32,014 bases of DNA, from contig CANBJR010000027.1 of the NCBI GenBank assembly GCA_947369085.1, positions 1 through 32,014 of the forward strand. Reading direction: 5' to 3'. A model generated the notes under the pieces. The model was not told the DNA's origin. It made no database searches and saw only the letters and a program-made list of their open reading frames with translations. Shown here piece after piece: positions 8,533-16,128 of the stretch. The DNA is from an uncultured Clostridia bacterium (GTDB lineage: Bacteria > Bacillota > Clostridia > Oscillospirales > Acutalibacteraceae). Position 1 is the stretch's first letter. Every line of letters begins with the position of its first letter. The position numbers and the translations under genes were made by a program.

Positions 8533-9041
8533 AGCTTTACCACCCTTCCGTCAAGAGAAATATCGGGTCGTTTTACGCTCGGATTAAGCCTTACAAGAGT
8601 ATCAATCGGCACTTCAAATTTATATGAAATATCCCACAGACATTCTCCCTCTTCGGCCGTATAAACTTCTGTTTTATCCTGCTGTTTTTTCTCCATAACC
8701 TCTCTGAATACAAAGCTGTATTCAAGCACGTCGGGTTTTGGCTCGCCCTTGATTTTAAGGCTTTCAAACACTGCATAAACAGGAGTAATTTTCGGTATTG
8801 CAAGCACACCTTGTCCGCCCTGTCTGAAAAGTGAAAGAAGTCTGTCAAACTGTTCAAGACAGTCTGTTCCGTACAGTTCGCCTGTTCCGCTTATTATCAT
8901 ATTTTTTCTTCCCATATTCTGTATGTACGAGGTGCCGTTCGGCGAGTTAAGCTCCTTAACGCTTTTGTCACATTCAAAAACAATCTCTTTCGGGTTATGG
9001 TGCCACTGCACTCCCTTAAATCTCATAGGTACAAGCTTCAT
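8526..9041 (-). CDS. LysM-containing tail/baseplate protein (XkdP/gp53-like)
   Basis: 171 residues. The N-terminal part (about 1-115) resembles the tail-completion domain of XkdP-like proteins ('MRFKGVQWHHNPKEIVFE...NMGRKNMIISGTGEL'). The C-terminal 45 residues form a LysM domain (YTAEEGECLWDISYKF...LVRLNPSVKRPD). It lies immediately upstream of the hub, the usual place. It begins at an ATG overlapping the stop of the 48-codon ORF, with AGGAGG 11 bases before. In the second prophage the same slot holds a 240-residue protein with an SH3-like C-terminus instead of LysM. Confidence 0.82.
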   Translation of the reverse strand: MKLVPMRFKGVQWHHNPKEIVFECDKSVKELNSPNGTSYIQNMGRKNMIISGTGELYGTDCLEQFDRLLSLFRQGGQGVLAIPKITPVYAVFESLKIKGEPKPDVLEYSFVFREVMEKKQQDKTEVYTAEEGECLWDISYKFEVPIDTLVRLNPSVKRPDISLDGRVVKLC

Positions 9042-9184
9042 CGCAGCCTTGCCTCCTCTTCCTCAACAAGCCTTGTGCTGTATCTTCTGCTTTCCTGTTC
9101 AAGCAGTTCGCTCACATTTTCAACGTCAACGCCCTGCGTGTATTTTTCGGCAGTACTAAGCAAGACCTGATTAATTTCCGTCAT
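9038..9184 (-). CDS. Small 48-residue protein in the tape-measure position
   Basis: ATG at 9184, stop at 9038. It overlaps the tube-like gene upstream (stop 9183-9181) and the LysM gene downstream (ATG 9041-9039) by four bases each. AAAGGAGAG lies 7-10 bases before the ATG. The sequence MTEINQVLLSTAEKYTQG then a Glu/Arg-rich run is strongly helical and charged, and ends VEEEEARLR. I recognise no family. In PBSX-like tails the chaperone and tape measure genes lie exactly here, so it may be a remnant, a chaperone-like protein, or an extremely short ruler. Exact overlaps on both sides argue that it is a real gene. Confidence 0.65.
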   Translation of the reverse strand: MTEINQVLLSTAEKYTQGVDVENVSELLEQESRRYSTRLVEEEEARLR

Positions 9185-9546
9185 ATTTCTCTCCTTTCGC
9201 GTGCGGTGATTTTCACGGTGTATTCAACAGCGTTCTTTGCGCTTATATTTGCAGTAACGTCTGACACAAAGCAATCCGAATAAGTAACAATCTTTTTTGT
9301 GTTAAAAATCTCAAGCTTTTCAAAGCTCTGCTGCTGCAAAAATTCAAGCTTGCCTGTATTGTTCATTACAAGCTCAATTTTGTATGCTTTTCGATTTATT
9401 CTATTTACGGGGACGTCGGTAAGAAACTGTGTAATTTCGTAAAAATTATTTTCAACGTTACACCTTGCCTTTTTAACTCCGCCTACAATTTTGCCGTCAA
9501 GCCTGATTGTAATATCGTCACCCTTTTCAAATGCAAAATCAGCCAC
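9181..9546 (-). CDS. Tail tube-like protein
   Basis: 121 residues from the GTG at 9546, chosen over a TTG at 9582 because GAGGAGG lies 6 bases upstream of the GTG. The protein is β-rich: 'DITIRLDGKIVGGVKKARCNVENNFYE', then 'FLTDVPVNRINRKAYKIELVM', then a closing strand pair. This fits a tail tube or Mu-gpM/XkdM-type β-sandwich. It overlaps the upstream gene by 8 bases. The tube assignment rests on fold-like pattern and position between connectors and baseplate. A tail-completion role is possible. Confidence 0.5.
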   Translation of the reverse strand: MADFAFEKGDDITIRLDGKIVGGVKKARCNVENNFYEITQFLTDVPVNRINRKAYKIELVMNNTGKLEFLQQQSFEKLEIFNTKKIVTYSDCFVSDVTANISAKNAVEYTVKITARERREI

Positions 9547-9979
9547 GCTGTCCCTCCTCGCACAGACAAAATTCAATTTCAAAATGCACAGTGCGATAAA
9601 TTGCGTTCATATCTGCGTCAAAAGCAATCGGAGATGCGTCCGACTCAACAATAATCTTTTGCCTGTCTGCCTTTTTAAGCCCTGTAAGCAGTTCGCTTAC
9701 AATTTCCGACAAACCACTGCCGTTCTCGGTTGCAGGAGCGTAAACTCTGATTTCGACCTTAGCCGCATAGCTGTCCCCTTTTATTGTTGAAGAAAGATAG
9801 CCTCCGATATAGCTTTTTGAAAGCGAGGTATCGGTAACAGACACAACGGCAAGCAAACCGCTTATCGGATTTTCAACATTGTGCGAACCGTACTCCCTTA
9901 CAAATCTCACCGATTTTAGCTCTTCGTTTAATTTAAGTGCGGCAATAATTCGGTCAACTTGTTGTTCAATCTGATTCAT
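9539..9979 (-). CDS. Tail terminator / completion-like protein
   Basis: 146 residues. The ATG at 9979 has GGAGG 6 bases upstream and is preferred to the ATG at 10027. 'MNQIEQQVDRIIAALK' is followed by mixed α/β with 'AKVEIRVYAPATENGSGLSEIVSELLTGL', resembling the α/β fold of tail terminator proteins (lambda gpU-like). Position after two head-tail joining genes supports this. The family match is not certain. It is far too short to be a sheath. Confidence 0.5.
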   Translation of the reverse strand: MNQIEQQVDRIIAALKLNEELKSVRFVREYGSHNVENPISGLLAVVSVTDTSLSKSYIGGYLSSTIKGDSYAAKVEIRVYAPATENGSGLSEIVSELLTGLKKADRQKIIVESDASPIAFDADMNAIYRTVHFEIEFCLCEEGQRG

Positions 9980-10322
9980 AATCATCCTCCAGTGCTGTGC
10001 CGTAAGGCAGTAATATTGCCCAGACATAAACAGGGCGGTCGTTTGTATAATATGTTTCGCATCTCTTTACAATATATTTTTGACCGTACATTTCTATTAC
10101 GGTTGAGTTTTCCGTAAGTTTAAATTCGGGCGAACCGATGTAAAGATACTTTTCGCTTCTCTTAAATCCTAGATAGTGATACTGACCGCCTACATACACC
10201 TTGTTTTTGTAGCGGAGAGGTTCAATAAAAGCCTTTGTATTTACTGTCCTTTCACCGGTTACAAACTTTACACTGCAACCGTATCTCTTTATTGTTTCTC
10301 CGACAGATGCAATTATACTCAT
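9966..10322 (-). CDS. Head-tail joining (head closure-like) protein
   Basis: 118 residues. Starts at ATG 10322, sharing one base with the stop of the gene before (TAATG). Pattern 'GETIKRYGCSVKFVTGERTVNTKAFIEPLRYKNK' and later 'TEN STVIEMYGQKYIVKRCETYY' resembles small β-barrel head-closure / minor capsid proteins in SPP1- and HK97-like phages. Assigned mainly from position (second gene after the capsid). Confidence 0.55.
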   Translation of the reverse strand: MSIIASVGETIKRYGCSVKFVTGERTVNTKAFIEPLRYKNKVYVGGQYHYLGFKRSEKYLYIGSPEFKLTENSTVIEMYGQKYIVKRCETYYTNDRPVYVWAILLPYGTALEDDYESD

Positions 10323-10678
10323 TAAATCACCCTGCCAAACAAAAATTCTTTTGTATCAATAAGTTCGCTGTACTTTTCCGAATATTCTTTCCACAGCCTC
10401 TCGCCTTTATTTTCACCGCTTTTGGGCGACGTAATTTGTACGTCGCCCGCAGTAAACGAGGTTATGTTTTCATCATTGCACAGGCTGTAGAGCTTAAGCG
10501 CATAAACAGCGCTAAGCATTTCAAGTTTTCTTGTTTCGCTCTCGTCTAAATTATCCTTTACCGTAATGGCTTTCACATAATCGCAGGCGTCTTCAATAAG
10601 CGTTCTCCATTTGTAGATTTCGCTGTTGTCAAGCCCCGAAAGCAGAGCAAAACGTGAAGTTACATTTGCAATGTTCAA
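10322..10678 (-). CDS. Head-tail connector protein (gp6/gp15-like)
   Basis: 118 residues from a TTG with GAGG 7 bases upstream. All-helical N-terminal two-thirds ('LSGLDNSEIYKWRTLIEDACDYVKAITV', then 'KLEMLSAVYALKLYSLC') followed by a short tail. This is the layout of the DNA-packaging connector family that forms the ring below the portal. It lies 13 bases after the capsid gene, the usual place. Confidence 0.65.
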   Translation of the reverse strand: MNIANVTSRFALLSGLDNSEIYKWRTLIEDACDYVKAITVKDNLDESETRKLEMLSAVYALKLYSLCNDENITSFTAGDVQITSPKSGENKGERLWKEYSEKYSELIDTKEFLFGRVI

Positions 10679-10691
10679 ACAATCACCTCAC

Positions 10692-11699
10692 TTAACAGGA
10701 AAGAGCCTTTGATGCTTCGGTAAAAATTTTTGAAAAACCTGCCGTACAGGTAATTGCCGCACGCTCAAGCTGGCGGTCAATAAGCTTATCATAGTCGGTC
10801 ATAACTCCGCCTGCCTGCACCATTTCAAGCGCACAGTTCTTGTCAAGGCCTATGATTTTGCCATCTGTCATTTCGGGAGCGTGAAGAAGCGTTGCGCCCA
10901 ACGGCGTAATCATCTTGCCCGTACCCTGAAAGTCAAGTCCTGCGTTTGAATCCTGCATCTGTGAAAGAGCGAGAATTTTCTGCATTTCGGCAGTAGGTGC
11001 AAGGATTGTGTTAAGCTCATACGGTGAAAGCGATGACCACAACTTTAAAATGTCGCTGTATGCAACACTTCCGCTTGTGCCTGCGCTGATAACTTCGGCT
11101 GAATTTGAATTGCCGTCACCGTTTAAAAGAACGTCAATTGCGTCTTTAAGCTGCGCCCTTGCAATATATGCGCCAATCTGGTTAAGTGTTACCGTAAACA
11201 AATCGAGTCGCTGAAATCTTAACGCCTCGTAAGAAGCAACAAGCATTCTGCCTCTCTTGTGAAGCTTAACAAGGTTTTCTCTTGTCTTGACAACAGTCTG
11301 CGGAATCTGCGCACCCTCGCCGACAATTTTCAGAGTTTTATCGTCTTCTGTCGGTGCAGATACAATGCTGCGGTAGTCCATACCATCAATATCCGTAACC
11401 GTTGCAACAAGGTTCGGGAGAATGTCAGCCCGCTCCATGCCCTGTCTTACTGCTCTGCTGACGTACTCGGGGAAAAGGGCGGCTGAATTTGACGTCTGGA
11501 AGAACTTTTCAACACAGTCGCTTCCCTTTCCGCTCACCTTAATGTCAAAGCGTTTTAACTGACGTGAAAACGCGTCGAGTCCTTCAAGCGAAGTGCCCTC
11601 GTAATTTTCAGACGGGTCAAGCTTTTCAAGCACGTCGGTAAGACTTCCTTTGCCCTGATACATACCTTTTTCAATTGTAATATTTTCAAAATTTGCCAT
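10692..11699 (-). CDS. Major capsid protein, HK97 fold
   Basis: 335 residues with GAGGAGG before the ATG. N-terminal delta-like region (1-60) with charged helix. The HK97-type core follows: 'LFPEYVSRAVRQGMERADILPNLVATVTDIDGMDYRS', an E-loop region 'GEGAQIPQTVVKTRENLVKLHKRGRMLVASYEAL', and a C-terminal A-domain with 'TITPLGATLLHAPEM...GLDKNCALEMV'. It forms the icosahedral shell. Flanked by protease/decoration and connector genes as expected. Confidence 0.85.
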   Translation of the reverse strand: MANFENITIEKGMYQGKGSLTDVLEKLDPSENYEGTSLEGLDAFSRQLKRFDIKVSGKGSDCVEKFFQTSNSAALFPEYVSRAVRQGMERADILPNLVATVTDIDGMDYRSIVSAPTEDDKTLKIVGEGAQIPQTVVKTRENLVKLHKRGRMLVASYEALRFQRLDLFTVTLNQIGAYIARAQLKDAIDVLLNGDGNSNSAEVISAGTSGSVAYSDILKLWSSLSPYELNTILAPTAEMQKILALSQMQDSNAGLDFQGTGKMITPLGATLLHAPEMTDGKIIGLDKNCALEMVQAGGVMTDYDKLIDRQLERAAITCTAGFSKIFTEASKALSC

Positions 11700-11718
11700 A
11701 ATTTTTCCTCCTCATAAA

Positions 11719-12054
11719 TTAAAGAATAATTCCTGCTTCGGTTGTTGTTGACTCAACCACAAGCAATGCTCTGCCGCTGTCGCTTGCGGCTATCTTGCCG
11801 CTTGCACCTGCGGCAACTTTTGTATAGCCGAGTGCAAGCTTTGCAGCTGTCTTTACTTTTGCATAGCCCGAAAGCTGAACGGTTGCGTAGCCGTCACGAA
11901 CTCCCAAGCAGATTCCGCAGAACAAATCGCCCGAGGCACATTTTGCCACTTTGCCGTCTGCGCTGATTTTTACGGGAACGCCTGCTTCTGTAAGCGCACT
12001 GTCTGCAATAAAGGTTGCCACGTTTTCGCCGTAGCCGTTAAAGTTTACATTCAT
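11719..12054 (-). CDS. Capsid decoration / stabilising protein (DUF2190-like)
   Basis: 111 residues, Ala/Gly/Val-rich β-type protein ('VPVKISADGKVAKCASGDLFCGICLGVRDGYATVQLSGYAKV'). This pattern is common to small decoration proteins encoded between protease and capsid. GGAGG 10 bases before the ATG. It probably binds the outer capsid surface. Confidence 0.65.
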   Translation of the reverse strand: MNVNFNGYGENVATFIADSALTEAGVPVKISADGKVAKCASGDLFCGICLGVRDGYATVQLSGYAKVKTAAKLALGYTKVAAGASGKIAASDSGRALLVVESTTTEAGIIL

Positions 12055-12068
12055 ATTATTTACCTCCG

Positions 12069-13061
12069 TTAAATTCTGAACTGACCGTTTGAAACGGTAC
12101 GATTTTTATTTTTTTCGCTGTAAAGCTGAGGAACAGCAGTCAGCATTTCGTTTTTCTTTTTCTCAAAGGCAGTTTTAAACTCCTTGAGCTGTGCAACTGT
12201 CATTGTCTTTGCAACGCTTTCCATTGTTTCTCTTGAAATATCGGGCTGCACGGACGCCGACAGTCTTAACACATCGCCTGTAAGGCTGTCACGATAATAA
12301 ACGCCGTCCTTTGCCGACTGTTTAAGCGTGCCTATGTAGGATAAAAGCTTTCTGCTTTCCTCTCCCGAAAGGCTTGTACTGCCTGTTTCAAGCTTCTTTA
12401 AAATACTTTCCATATCTGTTTTTTCTCCTTTTTTATAAGCCGACTTCGTAACCCCTGCCGCCTTTTGTGACGGTACGGCTACAAAGCTCCATTCGTAGGC
12501 GTCATACGGGTTGATAAGCTCGCCGCAGCATACTTTTGAGCCGTAAATTTCGCCCTTTTTATGAGGGCAAATGTCTGATTTTTCTCCGCAAATGCTGCAC
12601 AAAACTTCTTCAACCGCACACCCTACGCTGACCTCCTTTATAATTCCGCTGTCAAGTGCAAGAATAATCTCGCTGTTTTTTTCGCTTACGGGCAGATATG
12701 CCCTTGCCTTAAGTCTGAAATACTCATCTCCCGTTGCCGTTTTTCTTCCGTCAACGGCTTCAACTTCACAGGCAAAAATTCTTGCCGTCTGATTTTTTGC
12801 CGTAGGATTATGATCAAAAATTCCCGTCTTGCCGACAAAGAGCTTTTCAAGCGCAAACAGCGATTCAACAGTAAAACGTTCGCCGTCGCGGTCAATATCG
12901 TTGTCGCAAAGCACAACGGAAAACACATAAACCTCTTCCTTTGAAAGTTGTCTGCGAGTGTACCTGTTAATAAGCTCAAACTCCTCATCGGTTACTAAAA
13001 CCTGCTCACTGTCCTGAACAGCTCCGATGACAGCTTCTTTTTTCAGTCCTTTTTTACTCAT
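12069..13061 (-). CDS. Prohead protease with C-terminal scaffold-like region (XkdF-like)
   Basis: 330 residues from the ATG at 13061 (GGAGG 6 bases upstream), overlapping portal by 8 bases. Protease part about 40-200: 'VYVFSVVLCDNDIDRDGERFTVESL', candidate catalytic His84 in FDHNP, candidate Ser145 in KEVSVGC. An unusual Cys/His cluster follows the Ser: C155, C158, C165, H167, C178, C179, looking like a metal-binding insertion. The last 110 residues are helical with KTAFEKKKNEML, consistent with a scaffold fused to the protease. Role: capsid assembly and maturation. Confidence 0.75.
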   Translation of the reverse strand: MSKKGLKKEAVIGAVQDSEQVLVTDEEFELINRYTRRQLSKEEVYVFSVVLCDNDIDRDGERFTVESLFALEKLFVGKTGIFDHNPTAKNQTARIFACEVEAVDGRKTATGDEYFRLKARAYLPVSEKNSEIILALDSGIIKEVSVGCAVEEVLCSICGEKSDICPHKKGEIYGSKVCCGELINPYDAYEWSFVAVPSQKAAGVTKSAYKKGEKTDMESILKKLETGSTSLSGEESRKLLSYIGTLKQSAKDGVYYRDSLTGDVLRLSASVQPDISRETMESVAKTMTVAQLKEFKTAFEKKKNEMLTAVPQLYSEKNKNRTVSNGQFRI

Positions 13062-14208
13062 CAATTACCTCCGTTTCATTACCTGCTTCAAGCTGTAGTG
13101 CACGTGCATTGTTATACCTTGCCTGCGAAAGCTCAAGTGTATCCTGAAGATTAATATCGTCCCACTCAATTTCAAATCCGCAGTTAAACCCGCAAAGTCT
13201 TAAATGCATTGTAACTATCTTTGAAATTACAGGCTCCACAATTGCCCTGTAATACTCAAGCTCGCTTGTAAGAATATCTGCCTGCTGTTCGCTCATTCGT
13301 TCTGTGCTCGACCACGAAAGTCCGAGCAAAAACGGCGGTATTCCGAGCTTTGCAAGTATTTGCTCTAAAATATTTCTCACGGGAATTTCGCAGTCGGGCA
13401 TCTGACTTTCAGCACCGATTACCTTTACGCTGACATCGCCCACAGACACAAAGTCGCACACGCTGTCGCTTCGCATTGCCTTTTTCCACTCGTCGGCAAT
13501 CTGCTTTGCATTTTCCTCGCTGAATGTTACGTTTGAATCCGGATTGTATGTAACGGCAAATCGAACGTCTCCCACTCTCTCCCAGTTAGTCTTAATCGAT
13601 TTAAAAATTCTGAGCAAAATTGAGCTTACAAACGGCAGACCGCTCATAATTGACGTTCCGTGAACCGTTCCTGCCTTTGGATTGAGCAGTGTAGCAAGCA
13701 CAAGCTGTTTGTTCTTAACGGGTGCAAGCTCGTCCGTGCTGTTACAACACACCACTAAGTCAAGTGGCGATTTATCCGCCCTGATTTCAACGTCATCAAG
13801 GCTTGCATTGTAAAGAGCACAAATTCCGCTGCCGTCAGCGTACGGTATCATTTCTCCCACAGCTTCGCCATATGTTAAAAGCGAATCAAGATAAGTGTAT
13901 ATAAAGTTGTTAATGCCTGCTGACGAACCGTTAATTTTTACGTTCTTTATAAAATCATCGGCTGTTTTCTGACACGCCTTGCTTTCGGTCTTAATCTGAA
14001 ATCTGCCTATTAGCCTCACTATTTTCCACAAAGCAGCGTCAATAATCGGCACAGCCTCACGCAGTGATGAATACAGCTCACGCTCTGCCCTGCATCCTGT
14101 TTCATACTTTTGAAACAGCTCAAAGCCTGTCTGCCTGTCCTTAGGAACAGTATGTACCGGCAATGAACCAAGTCGATTTTCTCTGCGATTTTTTCTGCCA
14201 AACTTCAA
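13054..14208 (-). CDS. Portal protein
   Basis: 384 residues from a TTG with GGAGG 11 bases upstream. Contains 'FIYTYLDSLLTYGEAVGEMIPYADG', 'GTVHGTSIMSGLPFVSSILLRIFKSIKTNWERVG' and 'LEQILAKLGIPPFLLGLSWSSTERMSEQQADILTSEL', the wing, clip-flanking and stem patterns of HK97/SPP1-type portals. It forms the DNA channel at the capsid vertex and docks terminase. Between terminase and protease as in canonical head modules. Confidence 0.88.
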   Translation of the reverse strand: MKFGRKNRRENRLGSLPVHTVPKDRQTGFELFQKYETGCRAERELYSSLREAVPIIDAALWKIVRLIGRFQIKTESKACQKTADDFIKNVKINGSSAGINNFIYTYLDSLLTYGEAVGEMIPYADGSGICALYNASLDDVEIRADKSPLDLVVCCNSTDELAPVKNKQLVLATLLNPKAGTVHGTSIMSGLPFVSSILLRIFKSIKTNWERVGDVRFAVTYNPDSNVTFSEENAKQIADEWKKAMRSDSVCDFVSVGDVSVKVIGAESQMPDCEIPVRNILEQILAKLGIPPFLLGLSWSSTERMSEQQADILTSELEYYRAIVEPVISKIVTMHLRLCGFNCGFEIEWDDINLQDTLELSQARYNNARALQLEAGNETEVIDE

Positions 14209-14214
14209 AGCTTT

Positions 14215-15486
14215 CTATTCCTCCTGTCTTTCGGCGGCAATAACAAACATACTTCTGCCGCCGTCAATCACCGTTGTGACAAAATATCTTATGTCGTCCA
14301 TAGCGTGGTCGTTTTCTTTTACGGGCAAGTCGCTTGGTTTTCGACTGTCCCAGCGATAAAGTGAAAACTCACGCTTTGTCGCATTACAGTTTCTGCAAAT
14401 TTTAACACTGCCGTCCTTTAATGCCTGTGACACCCTGCGTATTCCGTTCACAACGTTGTTTTGTGCAGGCGTCACCCTGAACCTTCCGTGACGTCGTATA
14501 ACCTCAATAAAGCTTGCCGCCGAAGGGTCAACAACTACCTGCGAAATTTTCCTGTTTTCTGCAAGTGCGCAAAGCCCGTTGTAATGCTCCTCATCGGTTT
14601 TCTGAAATCCCTCGGTGCGTGAATTGAAATAGTACTCGTCAATCCTGTACCACACTCCGTTTCGTCTGCCCCATAAGCCGAATGACGCGGGATTAACCGT
14701 ACCGTAGTCGCACGAAATCGCATATTTTTCAAATTCGCCCTCAGGCACATTGCAATACATTTCCTCGTCAGCCATAAAGGGATAGACCGCTCCGTGTACC
14801 GCTACCCATCTGCCCTTAACAAATCTCTCATAAAAAACTCCCGAATAAAGATTTTCGTACCTCTGCTTCACTTCCTGTGAAAGCGAAGGATTATCCTCCA
14901 TAGTAAAGTGCAGATACAAAGCGTTTTTTTCTTTTGTCTTTTTAATCCACTCTGTATAAAACCAGTGTTCGGGATATTCGGGGTTGCAGTTAAACCAGAA
15001 CTTTGAACCTGTTACCGAGCACCTCGCTATTGCCTGCTCAACAAACGAGCGAGGCATTAAAGCAACCTCGTCAAACATAACGCCCGAAAGCGTCATTCCC
15101 TGAATAAGCGAGGCGGATGATTCATCCTTGCCCCCAAAAAGGTAAAATCTGTTTTTTCTGCCTTTGTAGCTGACATTCAGAATATTACCGGAAATTTTCT
15201 CGTCACAAGCAAAGCCGAGCGAGCTGAGAAGAGGGATTACCGGAGTAACCATATTTCGGCGCAGAGAACGAATTGTCTTTCCGCAAAGAGCAAAATCCGA
15301 GTTACCGCTGAAATAAAAGCTCCATATTACAAACGAAAGAATCATACAAAATGTCTTTCCGCTTCGCACCGCACCGTCGCAGATTATTGCGTCAAAGTTG
15401 CGGTATTGTGAGCTTTTGCTCCACCACGAAAGCACCTTAAGCTGTTTTTGTGAAAAAGATTTAAGTTTCAGCCTTATCACTTCCAA
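14215..15486 (-). CDS. Terminase large subunit (PBSX/Terminase_3 type)
   Basis: 423 residues. Walker A GAVRSGKTF near residue 40, Walker B-like GVMFDEVALMP near residue 135, and the coupling motif CNPEYPEHWFY. The nuclease half shows 'ISCDYGTVNPASFGLWG', 'VVDPSAASF' and 'NDHAMDDIRYF', the acidic residues of the RNase H-like nuclease. All motor and nuclease signatures look intact, so DNA packaging could work. The start is a TTG inside the small-subunit gene (overlap 26 bases); the exact start is unsure. Confidence 0.93.
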   Translation of the reverse strand: MEVIRLKLKSFSQKQLKVLSWWSKSSQYRNFDAIICDGAVRSGKTFCMILSFVIWSFYFSGNSDFALCGKTIRSLRRNMVTPVIPLLSSLGFACDEKISGNILNVSYKGRKNRFYLFGGKDESSASLIQGMTLSGVMFDEVALMPRSFVEQAIARCSVTGSKFWFNCNPEYPEHWFYTEWIKKTKEKNALYLHFTMEDNPSLSQEVKQRYENLYSGVFYERFVKGRWVAVHGAVYPFMADEEMYCNVPEGEFEKYAISCDYGTVNPASFGLWGRRNGVWYRIDEYYFNSRTEGFQKTDEEHYNGLCALAENRKISQVVVDPSAASFIEVIRRHGRFRVTPAQNNVVNGIRRVSQALKDGSVKICRNCNATKREFSLYRWDSRKPSDLPVKENDHAMDDIRYFVTTVIDGGRSMFVIAAERQEE

Positions 15487-15952
15487 CGGATTTAGCGCCC
15501 TCGTCTATTGCGTCAAAAAGGCTTTGCACACTGCTTTCTTCCTCCTGCTTGCTTTCAAGCTTTTCAAGCGCTTTCAGCCTGTCAAAAAACTTAATTTCCA
15601 TTGAACCGTCCTTTGGTCTTTTTATTTCCGACACAAGAAACAAGTCCATTGTGCTAAGGTCGGCACGTGACGGATTTTCCATATAAAGCAGTGAAACTGC
15701 GTCAGCTATGTTTCCGAAAGCCAACCGTTGATATCCCACAGAAGCCATATTTGCAAGCGACTTTTCGCGCTGTCTTGCAAGTGCTTCAATCTCGTCTGCA
15801 ATCTCCTTTCGGCAAAGCAGTTTTTCGCCTGCCTGCTCAGGATTTTTTGACCAGCCTGCACGCTCTGCCGCAAGCGAGGAACTGCCTGTATTTAAAAAAC
15901 AGCTGCAAAATTCTCTTTCACGGCTTGTAAGTTTTTTCTCTATTTTTGTCAC
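15461..15952 (-). CDS. Terminase small subunit
   Basis: About 163 residues. N-terminal helix-turn-helix 'LTSREREFCSCFLNTGSSSLAAERAGWS' then 'GEKLLCRKEIADEIEALARQ', the Terminase_2 pattern. First gene of the cluster. Its start is odd: the frame has a GTG at 15952, but this GTG is part of the ribosome binding site (GGAGGTGA). The codon at normal distance, 8 bases after GGAGG, is ATA (15943-15941). No ATG occurs before residue 69. Either ATA is used, or the start codon has been lost. Confidence 0.82.
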   Translation of the reverse strand: MTKIEKKLTSREREFCSCFLNTGSSSLAAERAGWSKNPEQAGEKLLCRKEIADEIEALARQREKSLANMASVGYQRLAFGNIADAVSLLYMENPSRADLSTMDLFLVSEIKRPKDGSMEIKFFDRLKALEKLESKQEEESSVQSLFDAIDEGAKSVGSDKAET

Positions 15953-16128
15953 CTCCGTTATTTTGAGAGAGCAACATTAACCGACAATTGTTATTTGTTA
16001 ATTGTTCATCGTTAATTGTATTCGCCTCTCAATTACCCCTGTAAAAAATAAAAAAATTGCATATTTTAATGCAATTTTCCAAAAATAATTTTGAATATTT
16101 TAAATTTTTTTTAAAATCGGAGGTAAAA
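15953..16128. promoter_or_regulatory. Divergent intergenic region between phage-like cluster and spore germination gene
   Basis: 176 bases, AT-rich. Holds a 10-bp stem (AAAATTGCAT, 16053-16062, with ATGCAATTTT, 16069-16078). Read on the minus strand, the stem ends in a run of T and could act as a weak terminator. GTTAATTGT occurs twice (15998-16006 and 16011-16019). Both the cluster and the SpoVAF-like gene must be driven from here. No clear sigma-A box was found; on the minus strand an AATACAAT (near 16017-16010) is similar to a sporulation sigma-E -10 but lacks a good -35. Confidence 0.4.

Larger units (their letters stand above)
5403..15952 (-). mobile_element. Compact phage-like structural gene cluster without sheath, tape measure, lysis or integration genes
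   Basis: Seventeen minus-strand genes, mostly overlapping by 1-26 bases, run from terminase small subunit to a terminal baseplate protein. Packaging, capsid, connector, tube-like and baseplate genes are all intact. Missing are the tail sheath, tape measure, fibre, holin, endolysin, repressor, replication and integrase genes. The flanks are ordinary host genes: a SpoVAF-like gene at 16129 and a zinc-ribbon protein ending at 5328. No flanking direct repeat was seen. It may be a domesticated particle, a gene-transfer-agent-like element, a satellite that borrows parts, or a trimmed prophage. Codon style looks closer to the host genes than that of the second prophage does; this is an impression, not a computation. 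Confidence 0.8.

Noticed and set aside
9539..9979. 146-residue protein as a tail sheath
   Set aside because: Sheath proteins are at least twice as long, and its pattern is closer to a tail terminator.
15990..16020. Repeated GTTAATTGT in the intergenic region as a CRISPR or mobile repeat
   Set aside because: Only two short AT-rich copies; no regular spacers and no nearby cas gene. No CRISPR array was seen anywhere in the window.
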